Shown here in pieces: positions 17,074 to 26,319 of a stretch of 64,000 nucleotides of DNA. The stretch is from Rhizobium freirei PRF 81 (GTDB lineage Bacteria > Pseudomonadota > Alphaproteobacteria > Rhizobiales > Rhizobiaceae): the NCBI RefSeq assembly GCF_000359745.1, contig NZ_AQHN01000083.1:1-64000 (forward strand), given 5' to 3'. Below the pieces are notes generated by a model, which was given only the letters and a program-made list of their open reading frames with translations, was not told where the DNA came from and ran no database searches. Every line of letters begins with the position of its first letter. Positions within the stretch are counted from its first letter, which is position 1. The position numbers were made by a program, and so were the translations under genes.

Positions 17074-20000
17074 TCTGTTCTACCTTTTCAATGTCGAACG
17101 CGCGCAGCGTCGTCAGGAAGCCGTCGAGATCGAAGGCCTGGACGCGGGCGCGCAAGGCGTCGGTGAAGGGCTTGTTTTCATCGAGCTTGGCGATATCGGC
17201 AAGCTTCGCCTCGATGCCCCTGATATAGCCTATTTCGCCGAGCCGCATCAGTTCGCGCACATGCTCTATTCCAGGACTCGTCAGGGGAGGCGGCGGCTTC
17301 GGCACGACCGGGGCGGTGGCGTCGGCATAGATCCATTTCAGCCCGAGATGCAGCGCAAGCTTGTCGCGAAGCTGGCGGATGTCAACCGGCTTGGAGATGG
17401 CATCGTTATGGCTGTCGTCGCTGTCGGTGGCGGCTGCAGCATCGCCGATATTGGCAGACAGCATCAGGATCGGCGCCGTCTGGCCGCTTTCCCTGAGACG
17501 CGAGACGAGCTGCCAGCCATTCATGCCGGGCATGGAGATATCGACCAGGAACAGATCCGGCTTGATGCCTTCGATCAGCGTCAGGCAGTCGGGGCCGCCG
17601 GCGGCGGTCAGCACGATGAAATCGAGCGGCGACAGGATCTCGCGCATGAGTTCGCGGTGATCTTCATTGTCGTCGACGACGACGACGGTGCGCCGCGGCC
17701 CTTCATAGCCGATGATGCGTTGTTCCTGTGCCGGCGGCTTCATCGGGCGGATCACGGCCGACAGCATCAGGCGCACTCTAAAGGTCGAGCCTTTATCCTT
17801 TTCGCTCGTAACGGAAATCTCGCCGCCGAGCGTATTCGTCAGCAGCTGCGTAATGGTCAGTCCGAGACCAAGGCCGGGCATCGGCCTGACGCTGTCGGCC
17901 TCGCCGCGCTGGAAAGGCTCGTAGATACGGGTAATGTCCTTTGCGGCGATACCGCGACCCGTGTCGGAAACGGTGAAGGTGGCGACCTGGTTGCGGTAGC
18001 CCACCTCGAAGCGAACGCTGCCCGCATCGGTGAATTTGATGGCATTGGAGAGCAGGTTGACGAGGATCTGGCGCAACCGCTTCTCGTCGGTGCGGACATA
18101 ATCGGGCAGGGCGGCGGCGCGCTCATGGATGAAGTTCAGTTCCTTGGCCTGCGCCTGCGGACGGAACATGTCGACGATCTGGTCGAGGAAATCCTGGATG
18201 TTGATCTCGTTGGAATAGACCTGCAGACGGCCTGCCTCGATCTTCGAAATATCGAGCAGCCCGTCGATCAGGCCGGAAAGATGTTCGGCGCTACGCCGGA
18301 TGACCTTCAGCGAGGACTGCCGGGGGGGCGGAATGGTCTCGTCACGCTCCAAAATCTGCGCATAGCCGAGTACGGCATTGAGCGGCGTGCGCAATTCATG
18401 GCTCAGGCCTACGACATAGCGGCTCTTGGCCCGGTTCGCAGCCTCGGCCGCCTCCTTGGCGCCTTGCAGGGCGGCATCAGTCTTCTTATGCGCGGCAATT
18501 TCCTTCAGCAACAGCGTGTTCTGGCGCGACGACTCCTCCTCGGCGACTACGCGGCTGTCATGGGCAAGCACGTAGAACCAGCAGACCACGCCGGCGATGA
18601 CGGCAAAGACGAAAAAAACGATCAGGATGGTGCGGTTGACCACGGATGCGGTCTCGGGAGAGCCCGCGCCGACCTGATGCGCGATCATTGCGAGAATTGC
18701 GCCCATGGCGGTTAATGCCAGGGCAACGGCAATACCGTAGCGGCCAAGGCGCGTGGCAAGCCTTGCGACGATGTTCTCCGGCAGCAGCGTCTTTGCGACG
18801 GTGGCGACCTGCGCGTTGAGCCGGGCCTTCGGCTTGCACATGTCGTGGCAGCGGCTGTCGAGCGAGCAGCAGAGCGAGCAGATCGGCGCGGCATAGGCCG
18901 GGCACCAGGCCATGTCCTCCGGCTCGAACGGATGCTCGCAGACCGAGCAGGTGATGGTGGTCAGATTTTTCCAGCTCTGGCGCGGCTTGCGGGCGAGATA
19001 ATACTTGCCCTTGGTGGCCCAGGCGATGGCGGGCGAAGCGATGAGTGCGACGATCAGGGTGATATAGGTGGCAAGCGATGCCGCGATCGAGCCGAAGGCG
19101 CCGAAATGGGCGATCAGGGCGATGGTTGCCGAAAGCGCCATGGCGCCGGGGCCGACCGGATTGATGTCGTAGAGATGCGCGCGCTTGAATTCGATGCCTG
19201 GTGGTGCGAGCCCCAGCGGCTTGTTGATGAAGAGATCGGCGGAGATGGTGCAGAGCCATGCCATGGCGATGATCGAGAAAATGCCGAGTGTCTCTTCGAG
19301 CAGGCGATAGATGCCGAGTTCCATCAACAAGAGCGCAATGGCGACATTGAAGACGAGCCAGATCACGCGGCCGGGATGGCTATGCGTCAGCCGCGAAAAG
19401 AAGTTCGACCATGCGAGCGAGCCGGCATAGGCGTTCATGACGTTGATCTTCAGTTGCGAGATCATCACGAACGCGGCCATCAGCAGCAACGCGGCATTGT
19501 GCCAGGGGATCATGTAGCCGAAGGCGGTGAGATACATCTGGGCGGGATCGGCGGCGCGATCGGCCGGTACGCCCGATGTCAGCGTCAGAACAACGAGGAA
19601 GGAACCTGCCAGCAGCTTCGGCGTACCGATGATGACCCATCCCGGCCCCGCGAGGAAGATCGCCAGGCGGTGGCGCCATTTACGGTGGCCCTCCGGCGGC
19701 AGGAAGCGCAGGAAATCGGCCTGCTCGCCGATTTGCGACATCAGTGCCAATATGACGGCGGAAGCGGCGCCGAATTCCACCAGATCGAAAGGGGCGGCAC
19801 TGCCCGGCGCGCTGGCTGCGTGATGAATCCCGGCAAAAGCCCGCCAGAGATCGAACTTCCCCCAATCGGCAAAGGCGATGAAGGCGAAAGGCAAAATGTT
19901 GAGAACGATCCAGAAGGGCTGCGTCAGCAACTGGAACCGGCTGATAAGGCGAACGCCATGGGTGACGAGCGGGATCACCATGACGGCGCTGATGATGTAA

Positions 20001-20455
20001 CCGATCCATACGGGAATGCCGAGCGTCAATTCCAGCGCGCCGGACATGATCGACGCCTCGATCGCAAACAGCATGAAGGTGAAGCTGGCATAGATCAGCG
20101 AGGTGATGGTCGAGCCGATATAGCCGAAGCTCGCGCCGCGCGTCAGAAGATCGATGTCGACGCCGTGGCGAATGGCGTAGCGGCTGATAGGAAGGCCGAC
20201 CGCCAGCATGACGAGGCTGGCGACAAGGATGGCGTAGAAGGCATTGGTCGTGCCGTAGGAGAGCGTGATCGTGCCGCCGATCGCCTCCAGCGCCAGGAAG
20301 GAAATGGCGCCGATCGCGGTTTGCGAGATGCGCTGCGAGGAGAATTGCCGTGCGCTCTTGGCGGTGAAACGCAGGGCGTAGTCTTCCAGCGTCTGGTTCG
20401 CGACCCAGCGATTATACTCTCGTCTTACTGGAATGATGCGTTGCCGCGCAGCCAT
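17066..20455 (-). CDS. Hybrid histidine kinase with NCS1-transporter sensor domain and Cys-rich module
   Basis: 1129 residues. Residues 1-480 form a complete NCS1 (purine/allantoin/hydantoin/cytosine permease) domain of about 12 membrane segments. Residues about 502-540 hold eight Cys in a CxxC...C...CxxCC...C...C pattern. Two more membrane segments follow at about 565-640. Next come the H-box 'SHELRTPLNAVLGYAQIL' (His near 684), the ATPase domain ('NLLSNAIKFTDAG', 'DTGRGIA', 'GLGLGLTI') and a receiver domain (Asp near 972, 'LFLVDISMPGMNG'). A C-terminal helical stretch may be a phosphotransfer-like module. Being divergent from urtABCDE, it probably senses a nitrogenous solute such as urea or an ureide; whether it also transports is unknown. 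Confidence 0.88.
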   Translation of the reverse strand: MAARQRIIPVRREYNRWVANQTLEDYALRFTAKSARQFSSQRISQTAIGAISFLALEAIGGTITLSYGTTNAFYAILVASLVMLAVGLPISRYAIRHGVDIDLLTRGASFGYIGSTITSLIYASFTFMLFAIEASIMSGALELTLGIPVWIGYIISAVMVIPLVTHGVRLISRFQLLTQPFWIVLNILPFAFIAFADWGKFDLWRAFAGIHHAASAPGSAAPFDLVEFGAASAVILALMSQIGEQADFLRFLPPEGHRKWRHRLAIFLAGPGWVIIGTPKLLAGSFLVVLTLTSGVPADRAADPAQMYLTAFGYMIPWHNAALLLMAAFVMISQLKINVMNAYAGSLAWSNFFSRLTHSHPGRVIWLVFNVAIALLLMELGIYRLLEETLGIFSIIAMAWLCTISADLFINKPLGLAPPGIEFKRAHLYDINPVGPGAMALSATIALIAHFGAFGSIAASLATYITLIVALIASPAIAWATKGKYYLARKPRQSWKNLTTITCSVCEHPFEPEDMAWCPAYAAPICSLCCSLDSRCHDMCKPKARLNAQVATVAKTLLPENIVARLATRLGRYGIAVALALTAMGAILAMIAHQVGAGSPETASVVNRTILIVFFVFAVIAGVVCWFYVLAHDSRVVAEEESSRQNTLLLKEIAAHKKTDAALQGAKEAAEAANRAKSRYVVGLSHELRTPLNAVLGYAQILERDETIPPPRQSSLKVIRRSAEHLSGLIDGLLDISKIEAGRLQVYSNEINIQDFLDQIVDMFRPQAQAKELNFIHERAAALPDYVRTDEKRLRQILVNLLSNAIKFTDAGSVRFEVGYRNQVATFTVSDTGRGIAAKDITRIYEPFQRGEADSVRPMPGLGLGLTITQLLTNTLGGEISVTSEKDKGSTFRVRLMLSAVIRPMKPPAQEQRIIGYEGPRRTVVVVDDNEDHRELMREILSPLDFIVLTAAGGPDCLTLIEGIKPDLFLVDISMPGMNGWQLVSRLRESGQTAPILMLSANIGDAAAATDSDDSHNDAISKPVDIRQLRDKLALHLGLKWIYADATAPVVPKPPPPLTSPGIEHVRELMRLGEIGYIRGIEAKLADIAKLDENKPFTDALRARVQAFDLDGFLTTLRAFDIEKVEQIG

Positions 20456-20574
20456 GCTTACCCTTCAACCGTCCCGCCACGATAATTCCGGCAGTCCAGC
20501 GATGTCGTAACATGGATCGATACGGCGCTTAAGGGCATGAGGGCGCCCAAAGCTGCACATTTCGCCCCGGCGCC

Positions 20575-20590
20575 TACGTCATATTACGTA
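20575..20590. promoter_or_regulatory. Putative operator TACGT-N6-ACGTA between kinase and urtA
   Basis: A perfect inverted repeat (5 bp arms, 6-nt spacer) about 120 bases from the kinase start and about 95 from the urtA start. It is a good candidate for the LuxR-type regulator encoded with the kinase, since such proteins bind short palindromes as dimers. Confidence 0.45.
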
Positions 20591-20685
20591 TGTGGTTTCC
20601 TGAAGGAGCGCCGGATAGTCGCTGAAGGCAACGGTTAATCTTTGTTTACCGGCCGTTGCGGCAGATAAAAAGAGGGGAACCACGG

Positions 20686-21975
20686 ATGAAATTCAAGACT
20701 CTCGTCTCCGGCGCGCTGCTTGGCGCCATCATGTCCACCACCGCCTTCCACGGCGCCTTTGCCGCCGACGACACCATCAAGGTCGGTGTCCTTCATTCGC
20801 TTTCCGGCACCATGGCGATTTCGGAAACGACGCTGAAGGATGCCATGCTGATGCTCATCGACGAGCAGAACAAGAAGGGCGGCGTTCTCGGCAAGAAGCT
20901 TGAGCCCGTCGTCGTCGATCCGGCTTCCAACTGGCCGCTCTTTGCCGAAAAGGCCCGCGAGCTGATCCAGAAGGACAAGGTCTCCGCCGTCTTCGGCTGC
21001 TGGACCTCTGTTTCGCGCAAGTCGGTGCTGCCGGTCTTCAAGGAGCTCAACTCGATCCTGTTCTATCCGGTACAGTTCGAAGGCGAAGAGTCCGAGCGCA
21101 ACGTCTTCTATACCGGTGCGGCCCCGAACCAGCAGGCGATCCCCGCCGTCGACTACCTCATGAAGAACGAGGGCGTGCAGCGCTGGGTGCTCGAAGGCAC
21201 CGACTATGTCTACCCGCGCACGACCAACAAGATCCTCGAAGCCTATCTGAAGTCCAAGGGCGTCAAGGACGAAGACATCATCATCAACTACACGCCGTTC
21301 GGCTTCTCCGACTGGCAGACGGAAGTTTCCAAGATCAAGGCTTTCGGCGCAGCCGGTAAGAAGACTGCTGTCGTCTCGACGATCAACGGCGACGCCAACG
21401 TTCCCTTCTACAAGGAACTCGGCAACCAGGGCGTCAAGGCCGAAGATATTCCGGTCGTCGCCTTCTCGGTCGGCGAGGAGGAGCTCGCCGGCGTCGACAC
21501 CAAGCCGCTTGTGGGGCATCTCGCTGCCTGGAACTACTTCCAGTCCGTCGACACGCCCGCCAATGCTGCCTTCATCAAGGAATGGCACGCCTATACCAAG
21601 AGCGACAAGCGCGTGACCAACGACCCGATGGAAGCCGCCTATATCGGCTTCAACATGTGGGTGAAGGCCGTCGAGAAGGCAGGCACCACCGATCCGGACA
21701 AGGTGATCGACGCGCTCGTCGGCGTTTCTGTTCCGAACCTTACCGGCGGCACCGCCACCATGATGCCGAACCACTACATCACCAAGCCGGTGCTGATCGG
21801 CGAAGTGCAGGAAAACGGCCAGTTCGATGTCGTCTCGCAGACCCCTGCGGTGGTCGGCAAGGAATGGTCCGATTATCTGCCCGACAGCAAGGATCTGATT
21901 TCGGATTGGCGCATGCCGATGAACTGCGGCAACTTCAACGTCACCACCGGCAAGTGCGGCGGCAAGGGCTCCTGA
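20686..21975 (+). CDS. urtA: Urea ABC transporter substrate-binding protein UrtA
   Basis: 429 residues from the ATG at 20686, with AGAGGGGA 7 nt upstream; the open frame begins 10 codons earlier without a site. Signal peptide is about residues 1-25 (cleavage near AFA-ADD). The mature protein is a type I periplasmic binding protein of the UrtA kind ('IKVGVLHSLSGTMAISE', 'FGCWTSVSRKSVLPVF', 'FYPVQFEGEE'). It captures urea in the periplasm for UrtBC. It is followed by a stem-loop and then urtB, and lies divergent to the NCS1-sensor kinase. Confidence 0.93.
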   Translation: MKFKTLVSGALLGAIMSTTAFHGAFAADDTIKVGVLHSLSGTMAISETTLKDAMLMLIDEQNKKGGVLGKKLEPVVVDPASNWPLFAEKARELIQKDKVSAVFGCWTSVSRKSVLPVFKELNSILFYPVQFEGEESERNVFYTGAAPNQQAIPAVDYLMKNEGVQRWVLEGTDYVYPRTTNKILEAYLKSKGVKDEDIIINYTPFGFSDWQTEVSKIKAFGAAGKKTAVVSTINGDANVPFYKELGNQGVKAEDIPVVAFSVGEEELAGVDTKPLVGHLAAWNYFQSVDTPANAAFIKEWHAYTKSDKRVTNDPMEAAYIGFNMWVKAVEKAGTTDPDKVIDALVGVSVPNLTGGTATMMPNHYITKPVLIGEVQENGQFDVVSQTPAVVGKEWSDYLPDSKDLISDWRMPMNCGNFNVTTGKCGGKGS

Positions 21976-21999
21976 TTTCAGCCATCGCTACGCAAGACC

Positions 22000-22027
22000 G
22001 CCGCGGGCAGGCTTTTCTGCCCGCGGC
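22000..22027 (+). terminator. Stem-loop between urtA and urtB
   Basis: GCCGCGGGCAG at 22000-22010 pairs perfectly with CTGCCCGCGGC at 22017-22027 (11 bp, loop GCTTTT), 24 bases after the urtA stop. It is probably a partial terminator or a 3'-end protector that keeps urtA mRNA above the rest. Confidence 0.7.
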
Positions 22028-22047
22028 AGCTTGAGGGGACTAACGTA

Positions 22048-23673
22048 ATGCGCGATAAATTCGTTTACCGCTTGGCCTTGGCGCTGATCGCCGGGTTTTG
22101 CCTGGTACTGACGCTGACGGCCACGAGCCTACGGGCCCAGGAAGATGCCCACGGCCTGATCAATTCGCTCGGCCAGGCCAATTTCCAGAAGGCCGGCGAG
22201 GTCGTGCAAGGCCTTGCAAAGACGGGCGACCCGAAGGTCGTCCCGGCATTGCAGGCCTTTTCCGACGGCGATCTCTATGTGAGAAAATCCGACAATCAGG
22301 TGTTCATCGCCAAGTCCTCCGGCGATGTGGTGGACTTGGTGGACCCGTTGAGCGGGCAGGCTGCAGGCCGGGAAGCTAAGGGCAATCTCAACAAGATCAA
22401 GATCAACAACAATCTGCGCCGTGCGGTTCGCGCGGCTCTCGGCGGCCTGACGCTGATGAGCCCGGATCGCGCGACACGCCTGGAGGCAGCGCAATCGGTG
22501 TTGAAATCGCCGAGCGCGGATTCGCTGGAAGCCGTCGAGACGGCGCTGCAGAACGAGAAGGACGGAGAAATCCGCACGGTGCTTGAACGGGCGCGAGCTG
22601 TTGCCATTCTCGGCTCCGACCGTCCGGTGGAAGACAAGAAGGCGGCGATCGAGACGATCAAGGTCGAAGGCGGACGGGACGCCATCGGCATTCTTTCCTC
22701 GGTCTCCGTCGATAACAGCCTGAAGCCCGATGTCGCTGCCGCTATTGCCGGCATTCAGGATCAATTGAAGATCTGGGATGCGGTGCAGAACATCTGGTAC
22801 GGCCTGTCGCTCGGCTCGGTGCTGCTGCTGGCTGCAATCGGCCTTGCCATCACTTTCGGCGTCATGGGCATCATCAACATGGCGCATGGCGAGATGGTGA
22901 TGCTCGGCGCCTATTCCACATTCGTCGTTCAAAGCATCATCCGCACGTCCTATCCCGCGCTGTTCGACTGGTCGCTGGCGATTGCCCTGCCGGTCGCCTT
23001 CGTCGTCACTGGCGCCGTCGGCCTCGTCATTGAGCGCGGCGTCATCCGCTTCCTTTATGGCAGGCCGCTGGAAACGCTGCTCGCCACCTGGGGCATCTCG
23101 CTGATCCTGCAGCAGGCGGTGCGCTCGATCTTCGGCCCGACCAATCAGGAGGTCGGCAATCCCTCGTGGATGTCCGGCTCGTTCGACCTTGGCTATCTCT
23201 CGATCACCTGGAACCGGCTCTGGATCATCGTCTTTTCGCTCGGTGTCTTCGTGGCGCTCTTGCTTCTCCTCAAGCGCTCGGCCTTTGGGCTGCAGATGCG
23301 GGCGGTGACGCAGAACCGACGGATGGCCTCCTCGATGGGGATACGCACATCCTGGGTCGACGCCTTCACATTTGCGCTGGGGTCGGGCATCGCCGGGATG
23401 GCCGGTGTCGCTCTCTCGCAGATCGACAATGTCTCGCCGAACCTCGGCCAGAGCTACATCATCGACAGCTTCATGGTCGTGGTGTTCGGCGGCGTCGGCA
23501 ATCTCTGGGGGACGCTCGTCGGCGCCTTCTCGCTCGGCATTCTCAACAAGTTCCTGGAGCCTTATGCCGGGGCGGTACTCGGCAAGATCCTCGTTCTCGT
23601 CCTCATCATTCTCTTCATCCAGAAGCGTCCGCGCGGTCTCTTCGCACTCAAGGGAAGGGCGGTGGAAGCATGA
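22048..23673 (+). CDS. urtB: Urea ABC transporter permease UrtB
   Basis: 541 residues, long for a LivH-type permease because of an N-terminal signal sequence and a periplasmic-type extension of about 240 residues. This extension is characteristic of UrtB in proteobacteria. From about residue 250 the LivH-like membrane domain begins ('LAITFGVMGIINMAHGEMVMLGAY', quoted in part GIINMAHGEM), with about eight helices and the 'VFGGVGNLWGTLVGA' segment near the end. It forms the inner-membrane channel with UrtC. Its stop overlaps the urtC start as ATGA at 23670. Confidence 0.92.
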   Translation: MRDKFVYRLALALIAGFCLVLTLTATSLRAQEDAHGLINSLGQANFQKAGEVVQGLAKTGDPKVVPALQAFSDGDLYVRKSDNQVFIAKSSGDVVDLVDPLSGQAAGREAKGNLNKIKINNNLRRAVRAALGGLTLMSPDRATRLEAAQSVLKSPSADSLEAVETALQNEKDGEIRTVLERARAVAILGSDRPVEDKKAAIETIKVEGGRDAIGILSSVSVDNSLKPDVAAAIAGIQDQLKIWDAVQNIWYGLSLGSVLLLAAIGLAITFGVMGIINMAHGEMVMLGAYSTFVVQSIIRTSYPALFDWSLAIALPVAFVVTGAVGLVIERGVIRFLYGRPLETLLATWGISLILQQAVRSIFGPTNQEVGNPSWMSGSFDLGYLSITWNRLWIIVFSLGVFVALLLLLKRSAFGLQMRAVTQNRRMASSMGIRTSWVDAFTFALGSGIAGMAGVALSQIDNVSPNLGQSYIIDSFMVVVFGGVGNLWGTLVGAFSLGILNKFLEPYAGAVLGKILVLVLIILFIQKRPRGLFALKGRAVEA

Positions 23674-24830
23674 TCACATCCTTTCTTCTTCGCTCGCTCG
23701 ATCGTCGTATCGGCATCGCTATCGCGATCCTGCTTGCCGTCGCGGTGCTCGTACCGCTGTCGAACTTGGCTTTGCCGGAAATGAGCACGCTGCATGTGCC
23801 CACCTATCTGATGTCGCTGTTCGGCAAGTATCTGACCTATGCGCTACTCGCCTTGGCGCTTGATCTCGTCTGGGGCTATTGCGGTATTCTCTCGCTCGGT
23901 CACGGCGCCTTCTTCGCGCTCGGCGGCTATGCGATGGGCATGTATCTGATGCGGCAGATCGGCTCGCGCGGCACCTACGGCAATCCGATATTGCCCGACT
24001 TCATGGTCTTCCTGAACTGGAAGGAGCTGCCATGGTTCTGGTACGGCTTCGACCAGTTCTGGTTCGCCATGCTCATGATGCTTGTCGCACCCGGCCTGCT
24101 CGCCTTCGTCTTCGGCTGGTTTGCCTTCCGCTCACGCGTCAACGGCGTCTATCTCTCGATCATCACGCAGGCGATGACCTACGCGCTGCTGCTAGCCTTC
24201 TTCCGCAACGACATGGGTTTCGGCGGCAATAACGGCCTTACCGACTTCAAGGACATCCTCGGCTTCAACATCCAGGCCGATGGCACCCGCGCCGTGCTAT
24301 TCGCCGTGACGGCGGTGCTTCTGGCATTGGCTCTGATGCTGTCGTCGGCCATCGTGCGCTCGAAGTTCGGCAAGGTGCTGGTCGGTGTCCGTGACGCCGA
24401 AAGCCGCACGCGCTTCCTGGGCTATCGCGTCGAACATATGAAGCTCTTCGTCTTCGTCGTATCGGCCATGATGGCGGGGATTGCCGGTGCCCTCTACGTG
24501 CCGCAGATCGGCATCATCAATCCCGGCGAATTCGCACCCGCCAATTCGATCGAAGTCGTCATCTGGACGGCCGTCGGCGGTCGCGCCACCCTGATCGGAC
24601 CGATCATCGGCGCCGTCCTCGTCAATGGCGGCAAGACAATCTTCACCGGCCTGTTTCCCGATTTCTGGCTGTTTGCGCTCGGCGGCTTGTTCGTAGCGGT
24701 GACGTTGTTCCTGCCCAAAGGCATCGTCGGCACCATCGCGCAATATCTCGGCAAGAAACACAGGCCGGCAAGCCCGCCGCCGAAGGCCGCCAAGGATGAA
24801 GCCGACCAATCCGTGCAAGCTGCGGAGTAG
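23670..24830 (+). CDS. urtC: Urea ABC transporter permease UrtC
   Basis: 386 residues from the ATG at 23670, chosen because it overlaps the urtB stop and begins the family; the open frame reaches back to 23166 inside urtB. A LivM-type permease with about ten membrane segments: 'DLVWGYCGILSLGHGAFF' near residue 65 and 'GFGGNNGLTDF' near residue 185. The polar Pro/Ala/Lys-rich tail (last 25 residues) is cytoplasmic. Works with UrtB. Confidence 0.92.
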   Translation: MITSFLLRSLDRRIGIAIAILLAVAVLVPLSNLALPEMSTLHVPTYLMSLFGKYLTYALLALALDLVWGYCGILSLGHGAFFALGGYAMGMYLMRQIGSRGTYGNPILPDFMVFLNWKELPWFWYGFDQFWFAMLMMLVAPGLLAFVFGWFAFRSRVNGVYLSIITQAMTYALLLAFFRNDMGFGGNNGLTDFKDILGFNIQADGTRAVLFAVTAVLLALALMLSSAIVRSKFGKVLVGVRDAESRTRFLGYRVEHMKLFVFVVSAMMAGIAGALYVPQIGIINPGEFAPANSIEVVIWTAVGGRATLIGPIIGAVLVNGGKTIFTGLFPDFWLFALGGLFVAVTLFLPKGIVGTIAQYLGKKHRPASPPPKAAKDEADQSVQAAE

Positions 24831-24834
24831 CACC

Positions 24835-25590
24835 ATGATCCCGGATATCAAACCCAACAGCATGCTCTATCTCAACAATGTCTCCGTGTCCTTCGATGGT
24901 TTCAAGGCTTTGAATTCGCTGTCGATCGTCATCGAGCCTGGCGAACTTCGCGCTATCATCGGCCCGAACGGCGCCGGCAAGACCACGATGATGGACATCA
25001 TCACCGGCAAGACGCGGCCCGACGAGGGCGAGGTGTTCTTCAACGGCCAGATCGACCTGACGAAGAAGGACGAAGCCGACATCGCCCAGCTGGGCATCGG
25101 CCGGAAATTCCAGAAGCCGACCGTCTTCGAAAGCCACACGATCTGGGACAATCTCGAGCTGGCGCTCAACCGCAATCGCGGCGTCTTCGCGACGCTGTTC
25201 TATCGGCTGACGCCGGCAGATCGTGACCGCATCGACGAAATCCTTGAGACGGTGCGCTTGTCGCATCGGCGCGACGAACTGGCGGCCAATCTCTCGCATG
25301 GCCAGAAGCAGTGGCTGGAGATCGGCATGCTGCTGGCGCAGGAACCGAAGCTGCTTTTGGTCGACGAGCCGGTGGCGGGCATGACGGATGCCGAGACGGC
25401 GGAAACGGCCGTGCTTTTGAAGGAGATTGCCAAGACGCGCTCGGTCGTGGTGGTCGAGCACGATATGGGCTTCATCCGCGATCTCGGCGTCAAGGTGACG
25501 TGTCTTGCGGAAGGGTCGGTTCTGGCGGAAGGGTCGATCGATTTCGTCAGCAGCGATCCGAAGGTGATCGAGAATTATCTGGGGCGGTGA
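24835..25590 (+). CDS. urtD: Urea ABC transporter ATP-binding protein UrtD
   Basis: 251 residues from the ATG at 24835 (GGAG 7 nt upstream). LivG-type ATPase: Walker A 'GPNGAGKTT', signature 'LSHGQKQWLE', Walker B 'LLLVDEPVAGM', switch His in 'VVVEHDM'. The LSHGQKQW form of the signature is typical of UrtD rather than LivG. It energises urea import as a heterodimer with UrtE. Only one base separates it from urtE. Confidence 0.93.
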   Translation: MIPDIKPNSMLYLNNVSVSFDGFKALNSLSIVIEPGELRAIIGPNGAGKTTMMDIITGKTRPDEGEVFFNGQIDLTKKDEADIAQLGIGRKFQKPTVFESHTIWDNLELALNRNRGVFATLFYRLTPADRDRIDEILETVRLSHRRDELAANLSHGQKQWLEIGMLLAQEPKLLLVDEPVAGMTDAETAETAVLLKEIAKTRSVVVVEHDMGFIRDLGVKVTCLAEGSVLAEGSIDFVSSDPKVIENYLGR

Positions 25591-25591
25591 G

Positions 25592-26287
25592 ATGCTGACA
25601 GTCGACAACGCAAATCTGCATTATGGCGCAGCACAGGCGCTGCGCGGTATCTCCATCAAGGCGGAGATGGGCAAGATCACCTGCGTCCTCGGGCGCAACG
25701 GTGTCGGCAAGAGCTCGCTGTTGCGCGCCGTCACCGGGCAGCATGCATTGTCGGCGGGTACAGTTGCCTTCAACGGGGTGACGCTGGACGGCATGGCGCC
25801 GTTTGCGCGTGCCAAGCAGGGCATCGGTTACGTGCCGCAGGGACGCGAGATCTTTCCGCTGCTGACCGTCAAGGAAAATCTGGAGACCGGTTACGCGCCG
25901 CTCGGCCGCCGTGACCGCTCTATTCCCGACGACATCTACAGCCTGTTTCCCGTCTTGAAATCCATGCTGTCACGCCGCGGCGGTGATCTTTCAGGCGGCC
26001 AGCAGCAGCAATTGGCGATCGGCCGGGCGATGGTGACGCGGCCGAAGATCCTGGTGCTGGACGAACCGACCGAGGGCATCCAGCCGTCGATCATCAAGGA
26101 TATCGGCCGGGCAATCCGCTATCTCAGGGATTCCACCGGCATGGCGATCCTGCTGGTCGAGCAATATCTCGATTTCTGCCGCGAGCTTGCCGATTACGTC
26201 TACATCATGGATCGCGGCGAGATCGTGCATGAGGGGCTGGCGGAGACGCTGGGTACGCCGGAGGCCCGCAGACATCTGACCGTCTGA
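25592..26287 (+). CDS. urtE: Urea ABC transporter ATP-binding protein UrtE
   Basis: 231 residues, LivF-type ATPase: Walker A 'GRNGVGKSS', signature 'LSGGQQQQLAIGRA', Walker B 'ILVLDEPTEGIQPSI', His in 'LLVEQYL'. The GRNGVGKS P-loop and 'EGIQPSII' are usual in UrtE. It is the last gene of the operon. A short AGGCG/CGCCT stem just after the stop (about 26292) may help end transcription before the convergent gntR-type gene. Confidence 0.93.
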   Translation: MLTVDNANLHYGAAQALRGISIKAEMGKITCVLGRNGVGKSSLLRAVTGQHALSAGTVAFNGVTLDGMAPFARAKQGIGYVPQGREIFPLLTVKENLETGYAPLGRRDRSIPDDIYSLFPVLKSMLSRRGGDLSGGQQQQLAIGRAMVTRPKILVLDEPTEGIQPSIIKDIGRAIRYLRDSTGMAILLVEQYLDFCRELADYVYIMDRGEIVHEGLAETLGTPEARRHLTV

Positions 26288-26319
26288 GGGAGGCGCAAAC
26301 CGCCTGTATGACCATTGTC

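Noticed and set aside
16811..18715. Long plus-strand open frame of 634 codons
   Set aside because: It lies antisense to the kinase and regulator genes, has no family features and is explained by GC-rich codon use of the real genes on the other strand.
18845..20485. Long plus-strand open frame of 546 codons
   Set aside because: Antisense to the NCS1 domain of the kinase; composition is rich in Asp, Arg and Gly as expected of a mirror frame.
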